Of a DNA stretch of 64,000 bases, positions 18,500-29,200 are shown in pieces (positions within the stretch are counted from its first letter, which is position 1; each line of letters starts with the position of its first letter). The notes under the pieces are model-generated. The model did not search any database. It saw nothing but the letters and a program-made list of their open reading frames with translations, and was not told the origin of the DNA. The stretch lies in assembly GCA_041984235.1 (NCBI GenBank), contig JBHIYN010000006.1, positions 248,001 through 312,000 on the forward strand. The letters run 5' to 3'. Made by a program: the position numbers and the translations under genes. Source of the stretch: JBHIYN01 sp041984235 (GTDB lineage Bacteria > Pseudomonadota > Gammaproteobacteria > Ga0077536).

Positions 18500-18838
18500 T
18501 TTCATACCGCGGACAGGATCTGCTTGTCCTGTTTCAAATCCGCCACCGCGCGCTTCAGGCGACCGTTTTCCTCCCGCAACTGCCGCTGGCCACGCAGCTC
18601 CGAAACGCCCAGATGCGCGTACTTCTTCTTCTTCCACGCGCAGAACGTCGCCTCGCTTGCCCCGAACTGCCGGCAGATCTCGCCCGGCTGCCGTGCCCGC
18701 CTCGTGCTGCCGCAGCGCGTAGGTCGCCTGTTCATCCGAAAACTTCGGCCGTTTCATGCCCTCTCTCCGGTGTTCGAGGTCCTCGAAACCCCACTTTAGT
18801 TCAGGTCTAAATGGACGTCGATTTCGGGGCTGACGTCA
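18500..18838 (-). mobile_element. Truncated IS3-family insertion sequence remnant
   Basis: The remnant holds the broken orfA and, upstream of it, a terminus beginning TGACGTCAGCCCCGAAATCG (complement of 18819-18838), which looks like an IS3-type left inverted repeat. The right half with orfB and the other terminal repeat is missing. It lies at the left edge of the lower-GC island. Confidence 0.7.
18502..18757 (-). pseudogene. Frameshifted IS3-family orfA (transposase N-terminal subunit)
   Basis: The start reads MKRPKFSDEQATYALRQHEAGT and then loses frame near base 18682. The sense continues in another frame as GEICRQFGASEATFCAWKKKKYAHLGVSELRGQRQLREENGRLKR and ends at DKQILSAV. This is the helix-turn-helix plus leucine-zipper orfA of an IS3-family element of the IS407/IS2 type. 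No orfB (DDE integrase) follows, so the element is both frameshifted and truncated. Confidence 0.85.
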
Positions 18839-18866
18839 ACGGACGGCACGGTAGGATTCGTTCTGC

Positions 18867-20837
18867 CTAGCCGGATGGGTTGGTTGTCACGAAATCGCTA
18901 TACATCTCGCCCACCGTGAGAAGTTCCCGCGAGAATTCCGAATGCGGGTCGCTCAAGTGGATTATTAGAGTATCGATTGGTCGCGTAAGTGCGATAAGCG
19001 CCCAGCGCCAAGCCGATTCGACGGCCTTGGAATCGACGTCCATAAGGGCCATTTCAGGGCTAACGTGGCGGCCCTCATTGCGGGCTTCCTCGACTCGATG
19101 GGCGAGAAATTTGTCGAAAGATTCGAGTACGACCGTCCATCCTTCGAGGCCGCGGCAAGACGCGTATTGAACGACCCGGAAGTCAGTAATCGATCTGGGG
19201 AAGTCCCGACGCTTCCGTTCGTCGAACCCATCCCACGTAGAGCCGCCCCAATCGTGCAGTGCGTCAGTCAATTCGCAACTCGTGTTCTGGCCCGATTTTC
19301 GAATCGAATCTGGGGGTACACAGAACAACATGTCTATCTCCGCGTTCCCAGCTTCCTTGCACTCAGCGACTAATCGTTGGTGTAGATCGTAGCAGTCGGC
19401 GTACGATTTCGTCAGGAAGATAACTCGCCCCCCGGCTGCGTCCTCGTTAGGCTCAAACCGCCAGCCCAGACCCAACCGGTCTACGAGTGTAGAGACGAAA
19501 AGGGAAACATTTCGTTTCAAGCGAAGACAGCGGGTTCGACTTATACCAACACGCTCCGCGCTGGGTGTCCCAACCCGCCAATCGGCCAGCCTCCCGCGCA
19601 CGAGTTGGTCTACACCGTCAGCCACGATAAGTCGAAGACCACTGTAAATGGATTTGAGCAGACGAATTTCTTCTGTAGGCCAATCTTGCCCCTCGTCGAC
19701 TAGGATGAAGTCGTAGTCGAACTGATTAGGCGAGGATTCTATTACCTCTGCAATGTCGTCGCTCGTGATGGCGCCGCTGCTAAATAGTTCGACGGCTTCT
19801 GTAAGCTGGCGAGGGTACTCGTCGTAATCGACGTCCTCCCCCCCGATGATTCCTAGGCGGTGACACCAAGCGTAAACGAAGGACATTACCGTCTGGACTT
19901 GGATCCCCCCTTCTTCAACAGAACTTGGGATGTGAAGTAGAGCCATTTGGCGACGAATGTCAGCTGAAAGGGCATGGTTGTAGGTAAGCAGGATCGACCG
20001 TTTGCCCGTTTCCCTCCAAACGCGCCAGCCAACCTGTAGGAGGGCGACCGTTTTGCCCGTTCCACCAACGCCGCGCAGCGTAACAAGCTTGTTGCCAGCG
20101 TGCAGGAGCACCGCTTCTACCGCCTCACTGCGCGACGCGATTCGATCCATCCGCGCACGGTCGAGGGCGGTAGGGATGACCGGCCGGAAGATAGGCGCGG
20201 ATAGCACGCGGTTAGCTTTGACCACGTCAAATGACTGAAGGGTGTATTGCTGGCCAACCTTGCGGAGCGGGGCAGTCGACGCGACCGCCGTTAGTAATGC
20301 ATTGCCGTCGAAAGTCTGAGTCACGACGCCATTTATTCTTGACCGTTCTACGTTAGGTAAGACGACTGCACGAAAGACAAATGCGTCTACGTGCTGATCG
20401 GCGTAGTAGGACTTGAGCGAATGGACTTGCTTGACATTTTGCTCGGTAGCGTCGTGAAACTTTGCGGGCCCGCCACGCGAATAACTTACGATGACCTTGT
20501 CGCCCACGAACCGCACCGACCCGGGGTCGTGATCCTTGACTTCCATGGCAACGATGAGGGATCTCACCGAGATGTTTCGCGCTGTCACCCGATTACCGTT
20601 GTTGTCCTTAAGGACCCTCGTAGCGCGGAAGTACATCGGCTTATCGAAGGCCAGGCAAAGCACGATGTCCACGTCGCTGACAGGGTAGCCAGAAAGCGTG
20701 ACGTTCGCCGCGATCGTCGCTCGGAGCCCGGATTCGCCCGCCTCTTCGAGCTTGGGCCACAAGTGGACGAGTGCGGACCGGACTTGCTGCGCGGCCCGAT
20801 ACTCGGGCGAACCTTCGAGTCCGATTAGCTCGATCAT
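18867..20837 (-). CDS. NERD-type nuclease domain fused to superfamily 1 (UvrD-like) helicase
   Basis: A 656-residue protein. Residues 50-105 look like a NERD/PD-(D/E)xK nuclease core: SDVDIV with Asp57, then VAMEVKDHD with Glu99 and Lys101. A helicase follows, with Walker A GVGGTGKT at 256-263, Walker B DEGQD at 381-385, and a C-terminal superfamily 1 segment (SCRGLEGWTVVL, ALTRPIDTLIIHL). The ATG at 20837 overlaps the stop of the upstream large helicase by four bases, so the two are translated together. It is the only nuclease-like domain I can see in the cluster, making it a candidate effector. Codon use is less GC-biased than the flanks. The nuclease call rests on a few motif residues. Confidence 0.8.
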   Translation of the reverse strand: MIELIGLEGSPEYRAAQQVRSALVHLWPKLEEAGESGLRATIAANVTLSGYPVSDVDIVLCLAFDKPMYFRATRVLKDNNGNRVTARNISVRSLIVAMEVKDHDPGSVRFVGDKVIVSYSRGGPAKFHDATEQNVKQVHSLKSYYADQHVDAFVFRAVVLPNVERSRINGVVTQTFDGNALLTAVASTAPLRKVGQQYTLQSFDVVKANRVLSAPIFRPVIPTALDRARMDRIASRSEAVEAVLLHAGNKLVTLRGVGGTGKTVALLQVGWRVWRETGKRSILLTYNHALSADIRRQMALLHIPSSVEEGGIQVQTVMSFVYAWCHRLGIIGGEDVDYDEYPRQLTEAVELFSSGAITSDDIAEVIESSPNQFDYDFILVDEGQDWPTEEIRLLKSIYSGLRLIVADGVDQLVRGRLADWRVGTPSAERVGISRTRCLRLKRNVSLFVSTLVDRLGLGWRFEPNEDAAGGRVIFLTKSYADCYDLHQRLVAECKEAGNAEIDMLFCVPPDSIRKSGQNTSCELTDALHDWGGSTWDGFDERKRRDFPRSITDFRVVQYASCRGLEGWTVVLESFDKFLAHRVEEARNEGRHVSPEMALMDVDSKAVESAWRWALIALTRPIDTLIIHLSDPHSEFSRELLTVGEMYSDFVTTNPSG

Positions 20838-23800
20838 GCTGCGGTATACATTCCCGGCACGTACAGTTGCGGTTGGCGGACCAGGCGTCGAATGTCGACG
20901 AATTCGCAGTCCAGACCGGGGCCGAAATGGGACTGCAATTCGAGCTTCGCGTCAATCTGGAGATCGTTAGCCAAACCTTCGCGGGGGTGCCAGAGTGGGT
21001 GACATAGTACCAACGCCCGTTCCTCGCCCTTGATAATCGCCGGTAACGTGGCGGCCTCCATGACCAGCGGCGGGACTCCGCCGGTTCCACAGATGCGCGC
21101 AAACGTTTCGGCGACGTCCATCCCGTCACGCAGCCAGCGATCTGTGTCGAGTGGTATGCGAAGAACTAGTTCGGCGACGTCGAGTGCTAGCCGCCAGTCC
21201 AGAGCCGCGTGCACGAATCGATTGTCATAGGTGCGCATGCAATCTGGACACGACGAGTCACAGTCCAGGTGTATTTGCTTGGTCCATGACGCTCTAACAG
21301 TGTCGTAGTGCTTACGGAGTACTTCCTGTAAGTAGGTGGCATCGTACAGATGCCGGGTGTACCCAGCTCCGTTCGGCAGCGAATCGGCTAGGAACAGCTG
21401 GTGAGTTACGCAGCTCGGGGCGCGATATCGCTGGGTCCCCGTACGAAGCTCCGCGGGATCGACGTCGAGTGCAACGGTTGCGGCCTTCCTGAGAAATTGG
21501 CTGAAAGACGTGATCGCGGCTGCAGCGGACGATTGCTCCTCCACGTCTAGTAACCCGTTATTGCCCACCCCAACGGCTTCGTCGATAACTAGCGATAGGA
21601 CATCTGTCTGGAACACCGCGCCGATGGCGCCGCGCGCGATGCCTTGGTCGCCGACCCTGGAAAACCATTGCGGTGGCCGCTCGTAGAGCGACTCGTCGGT
21701 GACGACTAGCGAATCGTGGTAACGCTTGAACTCGAAGAGTTCGCCACGATTGTCGTTTATAAGTGCGATGGGTCGATCAGAGGCCAGGGCAACCTTCGCG
21801 GGGCCGAGTTTGAGACCACTGTCGTAATCAGGTTGGAAAGCCAGGACGGGAGGCGGTAGGACAGGTCCCCTTTGCCGCTGTCCGTCGTAGTCACGTGGAG
21901 TACCTGTCGTGCGAAATCCCTTGGGCTGGTACAGGTCGAAAGGTTCACAAGGTTGCCCGCAGGTTCCGCAAGCCTCCACGGTGCCTTGGTGGAACGCCAT
22001 GCAACCCGGGTCGACACACCTGGAGAACGCCAGCGGGGGGCCCAGAGGGTCCTCGTCGTGAACTATCCGCCCCCCCATGTCCATCTTGTACTCGAACCCA
22101 CAAGCGGTGTGTATTTGTTTGTCCTTCGGAACTTCCGCCCCCGGGGAAAATGCCCAAATAGCATGGTCGAGGGGGCGGTCGCTAACAACCTGTTGGTCGA
22201 GGGGGACGTTCTCCACGTAACGGAAAAGGCTGCGACTTTGCGTTGGAAATCCGAACATCGGCAACACGGCCGCAGTAGCCAGTCGCTCGCTGAGGTCTTG
22301 CTGGATGTATCGCGAGTCAGACGCTATGTCGGAGATTCTCTCGGCAAGACCGGTTCGGCAAAATTCCTTCAGCGCACTAACCGAATCGGCTGGCACCGGG
22401 GCGTGTGCACATAGGCGGTCAACGACCGTGTCGACATCCGGTGCTGAGCTCAGCCAGTTAGTGACCGGAGTTCTATAGGTCGAGGCCCACGCATCCGTTG
22501 CGCCAAAGGCGCCGTGCACGCTTGCGCCGCGACCAGATGGCGGGTTATCTAGTGACAGGAACGCGCGCCGCAGCAGTTCCGCGGAAACAACCCGGGTGAT
22601 TATTTCGGGTCTCGTCAGGTCGAGGTAAGGCTGCGGGGGTTTGTCGCCGGTAATGCGGTCCGCGTGGTTGTAGTAAAAATCGTCGTGGGATCCGGCGCGA
22701 CATACAGTGACGGCGTACGAGAATGATTGGCCAGCTCGACCAGCCCGGCCCACGCGCTGTTGGTAGTTGAATCGTTGAGGTGGCACGTTTGCCATCATCA
22801 CCAATTGGAGCGAACCGATGTCTACACCGACTTCCATGGTCGTCGTCACGCTCAGCACGTCGATGCCGTGGGACAATTCGGCTTCGCCGTCGAGGAATGC
22901 CTTCTTAAACAAGCGTTGCCGGCGCCGCTGCTCGGACAGCGGCTTGGTCTGGCCAGTGAGTTCTTCCACATGTAGCCGCTGGCCAGGCATTTCCGCGAGC
23001 CAACGGTAGTATTCATCGGTGCCGCCGTCGCCGACACCGAGTAAGGAGAAGTCCCTCGATTCGCAGTGTGCCGACGTGCACGCGGGCACTGGTAGACATG
23101 CCGTGATGCGGGAACAGCGTGTACACTGCTGCAACACTCCAGGCTCAATTGGAACGAGTTCGAGGGGAAGACCGGCGACCCTAGACGTGAGGAGCACCCA
23201 CGTGCGACGCACTATCCCGGCGTCTTCGAGCGTCCGCAAGACACTACTCTCGATTTCGCCGTATGCGCGCCCCAGCCTGTCCGCGACACGTCCCAGGTAC
23301 TTCTTGACGCGGGCGGGTGTCGCCTCCGAGGCGGAGCTGCTTGAACCTTCGTAACGCCTGCCTTGTCCCAGGATCCGCACGACGTTCGCCAGGATCCCCC
23401 GCGCAACGTCCTCGCCTACCCCGAGGATGGCGCCGTGCTTTCCGGTTGGGGCAACGAAAGCGATGCCGAGAGACTCGAGATCCCGCCCCCCCGCGTCGAA
23501 TAGGGCCCCGGCGACGTGATTCGCAATCGCTTGCTCGATCTCGTCGCGCGGCCCTCGCGCCGCGGCAGGGTCGATTGGGTCAACCCCCGCCGGTCGTGTT
23601 TCGTCGAAGTAACGCCACCAAGGCTCCCCACCTGGGCGTTGACGAGAGGCGTCAGGTCCCGCCGGATTCACGCCAAGCGCCCTCGTTCGGGCAGCTACAC
23701 CGGCGATAAGGGCCGGCCATGTCAGCGTTGGTTTGCCGAGGTACTGTTCTGCGTAGGACGACCGCGTGGCCGCGTGGGCCTCGGAATCGGCACCGAATGC

Positions 23801-26251
23801 CTCGGCGAGGAATGCTGGCCAGAACCGCGCGTCTCGGCTCTCGATTTCCTCTTTCAGCTGGGTTTGCTCGGCTGAGAGTGGTTCCCCGGCCGCCGTGGCG
23901 CGTGCCACCTCTTGGATATCGTCCAGAGTTGTCGACCCGGAATCGTTGAGTACCGCCACCACTAGCTGCCTCACGAGCGACCGGAAGTGATTCAGCTCTA
24001 GCCCGCCAGCTACGTCCGCAGCGTCGTCGCGGCTGTCGGTGAATGCGATCATCTGTGCTGCGCCGTCGCCGGCGCCCACCGAGTCGGCGGCACGGTCTGC
24101 GATCAGTTGGGTAGTCGCGTTGAGACCGGTTCGAAATGCCCGGATGGAACTCTCGACTCGGCGGCCCGCGAAAAACGCGCGAAGATTTTGTTGGCGCTTC
24201 TCCGAGAGGCACGCCGGGCATTTTTCTGGTACAGCCGGTGCACGGGTCTCTGGCGGTACGGCCAACATTGTTCCTGTCGGCGTGTCGAACGGTGAAGCCA
24301 TGACAAGCCGCCCGTCCAGCGGGGTGTAGACAGCCGGATGAAAGGAGAACGTCCGAGTCTTCCTGGAACCTGGAATCGTGTGGCGCCAAGCAGAAATTTC
24401 GTTCGGATCGTGGAACTTGCCCGGCCAGTACCAGGCAAATTGGCCGTGCTCCCGCTCGTTGACCAGCGTCGGCGCGACGGTCGCGAGGTCCGTAGGCCCC
24501 GACTCGAGGAACATCGTTCCATCGCTGCCGGCGGCGGATTTCGTCACGTAGCCACCCAGGTACAGTTCCCCGCAGTCGTAACAGTAGAGGAGCTCGAGCA
24601 CCTGCCCGCCGCAAGGGCACTTGAGCGTCGGCAATCGGAACAGCTTTCCGACTCGACGCTCTTCGAACTGGTAGGCATCGTCGACCTCCATGCACCCGGG
24701 GTTGGAACACGCCCACATGCCCTGGATTTGGCGGAGAAAAAGGTGGGCCCTGAACGAAGGTTGCGGCCTCTCGTAAGATTCAAGTGACTCCGCGTCCGCC
24801 GCTCGGCAGATGGCATCGAGTTCCGCCACCGTGCCGCCCGGCCCGAGGAGCACCTCGCGAACTTCGTCGAGCGTTGCCGGCACGACGCGCCCGTCGCTGC
24901 GCTCCCCGGCTACGAGGCACGCGGATCCCAGGGCACGCCTAGGCGATAGCATCGTTACTAGTTCGCGGGTTGCTTCTTGGTCGCCACTGTTGATTGCCTC
25001 GACTTTCCCGGTGAGCAAGTGGCGGTCTACCGGTAATTCGGCCGCCGGGCGAAGAGGCTCCCCAGGATAGACTTCGAACGTTTCGCGCGGGACCCCGAAA
25101 AACTCCTCGAGGTACCTCAATCCTTCTCCGCCGTCGAGCGACGCGCTCGTCCCGAGGCATCGGAGCTGCGGCGAGTCCGGTTCCAAGCCTAGGCGTGCTA
25201 GGAGATTTCGGATTACCAGCGCGACCTCGGTACCGGCGGTGCCACGGTACCCGTGAAGTTCGTCGACAATCAGCGAAAAGTGGTGGTCTTCAGATTCAGC
25301 TAGCCAAGCCTTGGTCTGGTCGAATATCGACGTCTCCAGGCCGCGCATGAGCATGATGTTGAGCATCGCCACGTTCGTTATAAATATATCCGGCGGTGCG
25401 TCGAGCATGTCCCAGCGGCTTAGCATTTCGCCGCACAGCGGATCCGGGAATTGGCACCGGAGATCGTCGGGCCGTCCTCGTAGCCGGTCCGCTTCCCTGG
25501 CGATCTCGCCGATCTCGCGGGCAAGGCTCTTCACGCGCTTTAACCCGCCCGCATCCAAGGCGCCGTCCGGGAAGTACGTACCGCCTGGCGTGGCCCCCGT
25601 GTAGCGACCGAAGTAGAAGAAGGGCTTGCCATGAACCAGTTGGGCACGAAAGGCCGCCTGGCGGATCCGGCAAATCTGGTCCTCGACCAGTGCGTTAGTT
25701 GGGTACAGCAAAAGTGCGCGAACGGCGGGCTTGACGCCCCGCACGCCTGAACGGAGCCCCTGCCACGGCACCGATCCGTCCCAGGCCTCGTCCCACCACC
25801 GGCGTAATTCTCCTCTGGGCGCCCCCCCTACTCGCTCAGAGAGTAGGCGAGCAATAACGGGCAACAAGAAACTCTCGGTCTTACCGGAGCCTGTCCCCGA
25901 AGTGACGACGACGTTTCTACGCGCGGCAGAATTATCGGCGAGCGACGTCTCGAGCGACTGTGCTTGGTGCGTTCGAAGCGCGAAGTCGTCTCCGAAAACG
26001 ATTCTGCCAAGGTACTGCGCCACCTCCCCGGGCAAACCGGCACGTTCACACGCCTCGGCAACCGGTACGGTCGACGGGTAGGGCAGTACAGCCTCGAGCC
26101 GGACATCCTGTGCAGTGACGCCAGTCTGCGACAGAAGCTCCCGCCGCTCGTACATTAGTTTCCCGTCTCTCATCCAGAAGGCACTGTCGTAGTACTTGTG
26201 GTAAGCCTCTTGGATGAATTCCAGGATATCCGCTGGTGTCGTAGCCGTCAC
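20834..26251 (-). CDS. Giant DEAD-box helicase with DUF1998-type C-terminus (DruE-like)
   Basis: A 1805-residue superfamily 2 helicase. Visible are Walker A TSGTGSGKT at about 117-125, a DExH box in LIVDELHGYRGT, motif III-like GTSASL, motif VI QRVGRAGRAG, and several cysteine clusters (CSNPGCMEV, CPCGG, YCYDCGELYLGGY, CGTCGQPC). The C-terminus carries the DUF1998 signature: GAGYTRHLYD, then CDSSCPDCMRTYDNRF and LDWRLALD. Fusion of helicase and DUF1998 in one very long chain is typical of Druantia DruE and related Dpd-type helicases; in DISARM the parts are split as DrmA and DrmB. The start is GTG at 26251 and overlaps the upstream stop by four bases. It is probably the motor of a DNA-level antiphage system. 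Confidence 0.85.
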   Translation of the reverse strand: MTATTPADILEFIQEAYHKYYDSAFWMRDGKLMYERRELLSQTGVTAQDVRLEAVLPYPSTVPVAEACERAGLPGEVAQYLGRIVFGDDFALRTHQAQSLETSLADNSAARRNVVVTSGTGSGKTESFLLPVIARLLSERVGGAPRGELRRWWDEAWDGSVPWQGLRSGVRGVKPAVRALLLYPTNALVEDQICRIRQAAFRAQLVHGKPFFYFGRYTGATPGGTYFPDGALDAGGLKRVKSLAREIGEIAREADRLRGRPDDLRCQFPDPLCGEMLSRWDMLDAPPDIFITNVAMLNIMLMRGLETSIFDQTKAWLAESEDHHFSLIVDELHGYRGTAGTEVALVIRNLLARLGLEPDSPQLRCLGTSASLDGGEGLRYLEEFFGVPRETFEVYPGEPLRPAAELPVDRHLLTGKVEAINSGDQEATRELVTMLSPRRALGSACLVAGERSDGRVVPATLDEVREVLLGPGGTVAELDAICRAADAESLESYERPQPSFRAHLFLRQIQGMWACSNPGCMEVDDAYQFEERRVGKLFRLPTLKCPCGGQVLELLYCYDCGELYLGGYVTKSAAGSDGTMFLESGPTDLATVAPTLVNEREHGQFAWYWPGKFHDPNEISAWRHTIPGSRKTRTFSFHPAVYTPLDGRLVMASPFDTPTGTMLAVPPETRAPAVPEKCPACLSEKRQQNLRAFFAGRRVESSIRAFRTGLNATTQLIADRAADSVGAGDGAAQMIAFTDSRDDAADVAGGLELNHFRSLVRQLVVAVLNDSGSTTLDDIQEVARATAAGEPLSAEQTQLKEEIESRDARFWPAFLAEAFGADSEAHAATRSSYAEQYLGKPTLTWPALIAGVAARTRALGVNPAGPDASRQRPGGEPWWRYFDETRPAGVDPIDPAAARGPRDEIEQAIANHVAGALFDAGGRDLESLGIAFVAPTGKHGAILGVGEDVARGILANVVRILGQGRRYEGSSSSASEATPARVKKYLGRVADRLGRAYGEIESSVLRTLEDAGIVRRTWVLLTSRVAGLPLELVPIEPGVLQQCTRCSRITACLPVPACTSAHCESRDFSLLGVGDGGTDEYYRWLAEMPGQRLHVEELTGQTKPLSEQRRRQRLFKKAFLDGEAELSHGIDVLSVTTTMEVGVDIGSLQLVMMANVPPQRFNYQQRVGRAGRAGQSFSYAVTVCRAGSHDDFYYNHADRITGDKPPQPYLDLTRPEIITRVVSAELLRRAFLSLDNPPSGRGASVHGAFGATDAWASTYRTPVTNWLSSAPDVDTVVDRLCAHAPVPADSVSALKEFCRTGLAERISDIASDSRYIQQDLSERLATAAVLPMFGFPTQSRSLFRYVENVPLDQQVVSDRPLDHAIWAFSPGAEVPKDKQIHTACGFEYKMDMGGRIVHDEDPLGPPLAFSRCVDPGCMAFHQGTVEACGTCGQPCEPFDLYQPKGFRTTGTPRDYDGQRQRGPVLPPPVLAFQPDYDSGLKLGPAKVALASDRPIALINDNRGELFEFKRYHDSLVVTDESLYERPPQWFSRVGDQGIARGAIGAVFQTDVLSLVIDEAVGVGNNGLLDVEEQSSAAAAITSFSQFLRKAATVALDVDPAELRTGTQRYRAPSCVTHQLFLADSLPNGAGYTRHLYDATYLQEVLRKHYDTVRASWTKQIHLDCDSSCPDCMRTYDNRFVHAALDWRLALDVAELVLRIPLDTDRWLRDGMDVAETFARICGTGGVPPLVMEAATLPAIIKGEERALVLCHPLWHPREGLANDLQIDAKLELQSHFGPGLDCEFVDIRRLVRQPQLYVPGMYTAA

Positions 26252-29200
26252 GCTGATCCCTCCACCCCATACAGTTTCTGCTTCAGGGCCGAGGCTACGC
26301 CTAGCCCCACTCCCCGGTAAACAAGCCGGTGACCGACCCGCTCCGGGAATTCGCCGCTACATGCGAAAAGCACTCTGGAGTAAAGCCCCGGAGGTTCGCA
26401 CCCGGGCGCGGCGTAGAACTCGCGCCGGAGCGGGTCGAAACCGTGAAGCGCGATCCCAAGCCGCGACGCCTCCAAGATCTTGACCGCCTCGTGCGGTCCC
26501 TCGCGGAGGTCGCCGTTGTCACCTCGCCAAGCGTAGCGCTGGTGACCGTGAATAACGCGGTAGGCGCCTGGCTCGCTGGCCGAGTTCGCGGAGCGCCACC
26601 GGTTGGTGCGCACGTCAAATTGCTCGAGGCTGGCAGAAGCGCCGGCGTGGAAGTGCGGTAGCGTCTCGTGCACTGCCGCGAGCGAGGGCAAGCTCCCGAG
26701 GAGTGACTCGACGGCCCTAGTTTCTACCGTTACGGGACGACCCAGCGGGTCGGTAACCCCGGTGGTTGACTCCAACAGGTGCGACGGGCTTACGCCGCGC
26801 CAACGGTGAATGCTTGCGCCGCCGGGCCGCTCGCCGAGCTCGTACCGAGCTTCGCCGAGCACGTCTTGCAGCTCGTCCAGCAAGCTGCGGTTCCGGAAAC
26901 CCGCGAGGAAACAGCTACTCTCGTCGACGAAGACGAGGGTCGGCGGGGCAACGGACCAGTGGGTCGGTTGAAAGGAAGGACCGAGCCCGACGTCGAGTAG
27001 ACCAGAGTCACGGAACTCACGGATCAGCTGGCGCGGTAGCCACGGATCATCGCTACACGATGCTGCGAGTCGCGCGAGGTTGTCCCAGGTTCCGCTCCCG
27101 AGGTAGCACAACGCGTCTTCAAGTTGCTGGATCGACGGCCTGTGCCCAGTCCCCGTCGAGGAGATGTGGCGTTCTTTGCCTACTCTGGCCGGACCCTGTG
27201 CCCCGTTTCGCCGTCGACGTCTACTTTTCCACGTGCGCGACATTGATTCCAGTCCGCAATCTTTACAGCGCATGCGCTTCGCTTGAAACCGATCGTCGCC
27301 GGGGTTGAACGCCTCCACTATCCAGTAGTGGTGGTTCCGGACGAAGCATTCGGCGGCCGCAACAGCGCCGCCGCCACATGCATAACGGGGTATCTCGTCC
27401 ATCCTGTCGTCTACTTCCCCGCTGTCGTTTTCGAGTGGCACCTCGAGTTTGAGGTCGGCAGGTGTTCCGCTTGTCACGGTCTCGGAATCGTTCGCAGTTT
27501 GCGGAAGTCGAAATCCTCGGACGTAAATGTCCTCGACGTCGTCGGCCTCGACGGGTTGGGCAGAAAGTAAGTTTAGCGCGTCACCGGTAAGTACGTCGTA
27601 GCCTAGAAATTGGCCACGGAAGGCTCTTGGCATGTCTGCGGTGCGGAGCGAAAACTGCCTTTCCGACTTTGCGCTCCGGCCGTGCCGGATCGAAACGCGA
27701 AAGTTACCTTCCCGCGTTTCCAGCGCGTCCTCGACCGCGACCACCGCGCTACCTTGCTCGAAGGCTTCCTCGAAGATGCACACGTCCTTCGATTTCCCGA
27801 CGCGCTCCTCGTCGACCCGCACGGAGAAGTCACTCTGCTCCGAAGATGCACTGATGAGTGGCGGGCACTCGCCGTGCCAAGTAGTGGGGGCCAGCCGCAG
27901 GCCGCGGGTCAACTCGAGCGCGGTGCCGCTTGACAACGGCACGAGTGCCTGAAGCTGGTTCTCACAGTCCGCGGAGAAGTGCATTTCGACGTCGAGGAAA
28001 ACTGCCCAGCTTTCGGGTAACCCCTGCACGTCCTCGCACTTAGCGTAACCCGGTGCGGCGTTTGACTGCAGCAGGTTATCGACTCGATCAACCCAGCTCG
28101 AGTGACAGAGGACGAGACACCGCTTGAACAGCTGGACGCGGGACACTTCCCGGAAGTAGGGACGTCCCTCAACCTGCATTAACGGGATAACAGGTGCCGG
28201 ACTGTGTGTGTAACTCTTGCCCGAATCAACGGTCGCTAGATCCACGAAGGAGACGAGTAGTTGGTCGAGGCGAAACGCGCCCGTCGGTTGGAGGGTGGCG
28301 AGACCAAACGCGGGAAACGGTTCGAGGCGAAGGTCGGGCGGAGCACTCTGGAAGTCCAGGTTGCTCGTGCCGCCGTCCGAGGCGCGGAGCCGTAGTGCAA
28401 GGGATCCGGTTTCGTCGGGTAGGTTGGTCGCCAGGAAAAGTCGCAGCGAGGTCGCCGGGTAGGTCGCCAGGTTCGCCACCCACCACAGCCGGGAAGCCGT
28501 GTCTGTTCTGGGTACGCGAGTCTTGGGTGCCCAGTGTGAGAGTTCCGTGACGGCTGCTAGGGCGACGCGTTCTCGCAGGGAAGGATCCTGCCAAAGCTTC
28601 CTGAGCCATCGAGACGGGCCGTGTGTGCTCATCCACTCGTGCAGGTACAGGAACATTTCGCCCTCGGAAACGTCGGCACCCGGTGACAGCCCCAGAGTCT
28701 CGAACAGGTCGTGGAACCGCTCCCGGTCAGCGTCGCGTACCAGCGCCTGCGAAATGGCGTAACTAACGTACCGCCAATTCGTGACCGGCTGGGCAGTGGG
28801 GATCCCTAGCGACGAGTCGTGCTCGCGGAGCCACAGGTTCAAGCCTCGCCAGAAATCGAGGGTGTACTTCCCGCCTGCCCTTAGGTGTTGAACGAGGCTT
28901 TCGTCCTCGATCCCGAGCACTTCCCCGAGTCGGCTGTAGTAATTGATCGCGGCGAATTCGTCGTCGGCTCGCATTCGCTCGGCGGCCATCGACAAGATGC
29001 ACAATAGCCCCGTGAAGGGAGGCGCGGTGTCGCGGGTAGTACGCAACCACTTTGCAAACACCTGCTGGTGAAACCGGTACGGGTTGCGAGCGTCAAAATC
29101 CAACGTCTCGCGGACTGACGAGCCTGCTATGTCTTCTAGGTCGTCGACGTTCATACCGACGCGGCGCGCAACTTCTTCCGCCAGAGAACCTTCAAGGTCA

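Noticed and set aside
20834..26251. DISARM or Dpd identity for the large helicase
   Set aside because: DISARM splits helicase and DUF1998 over DrmA/DrmB and has DrmC, and Dpd clusters carry deazaguanine-insertion genes; neither is present here. A profile search is still required.
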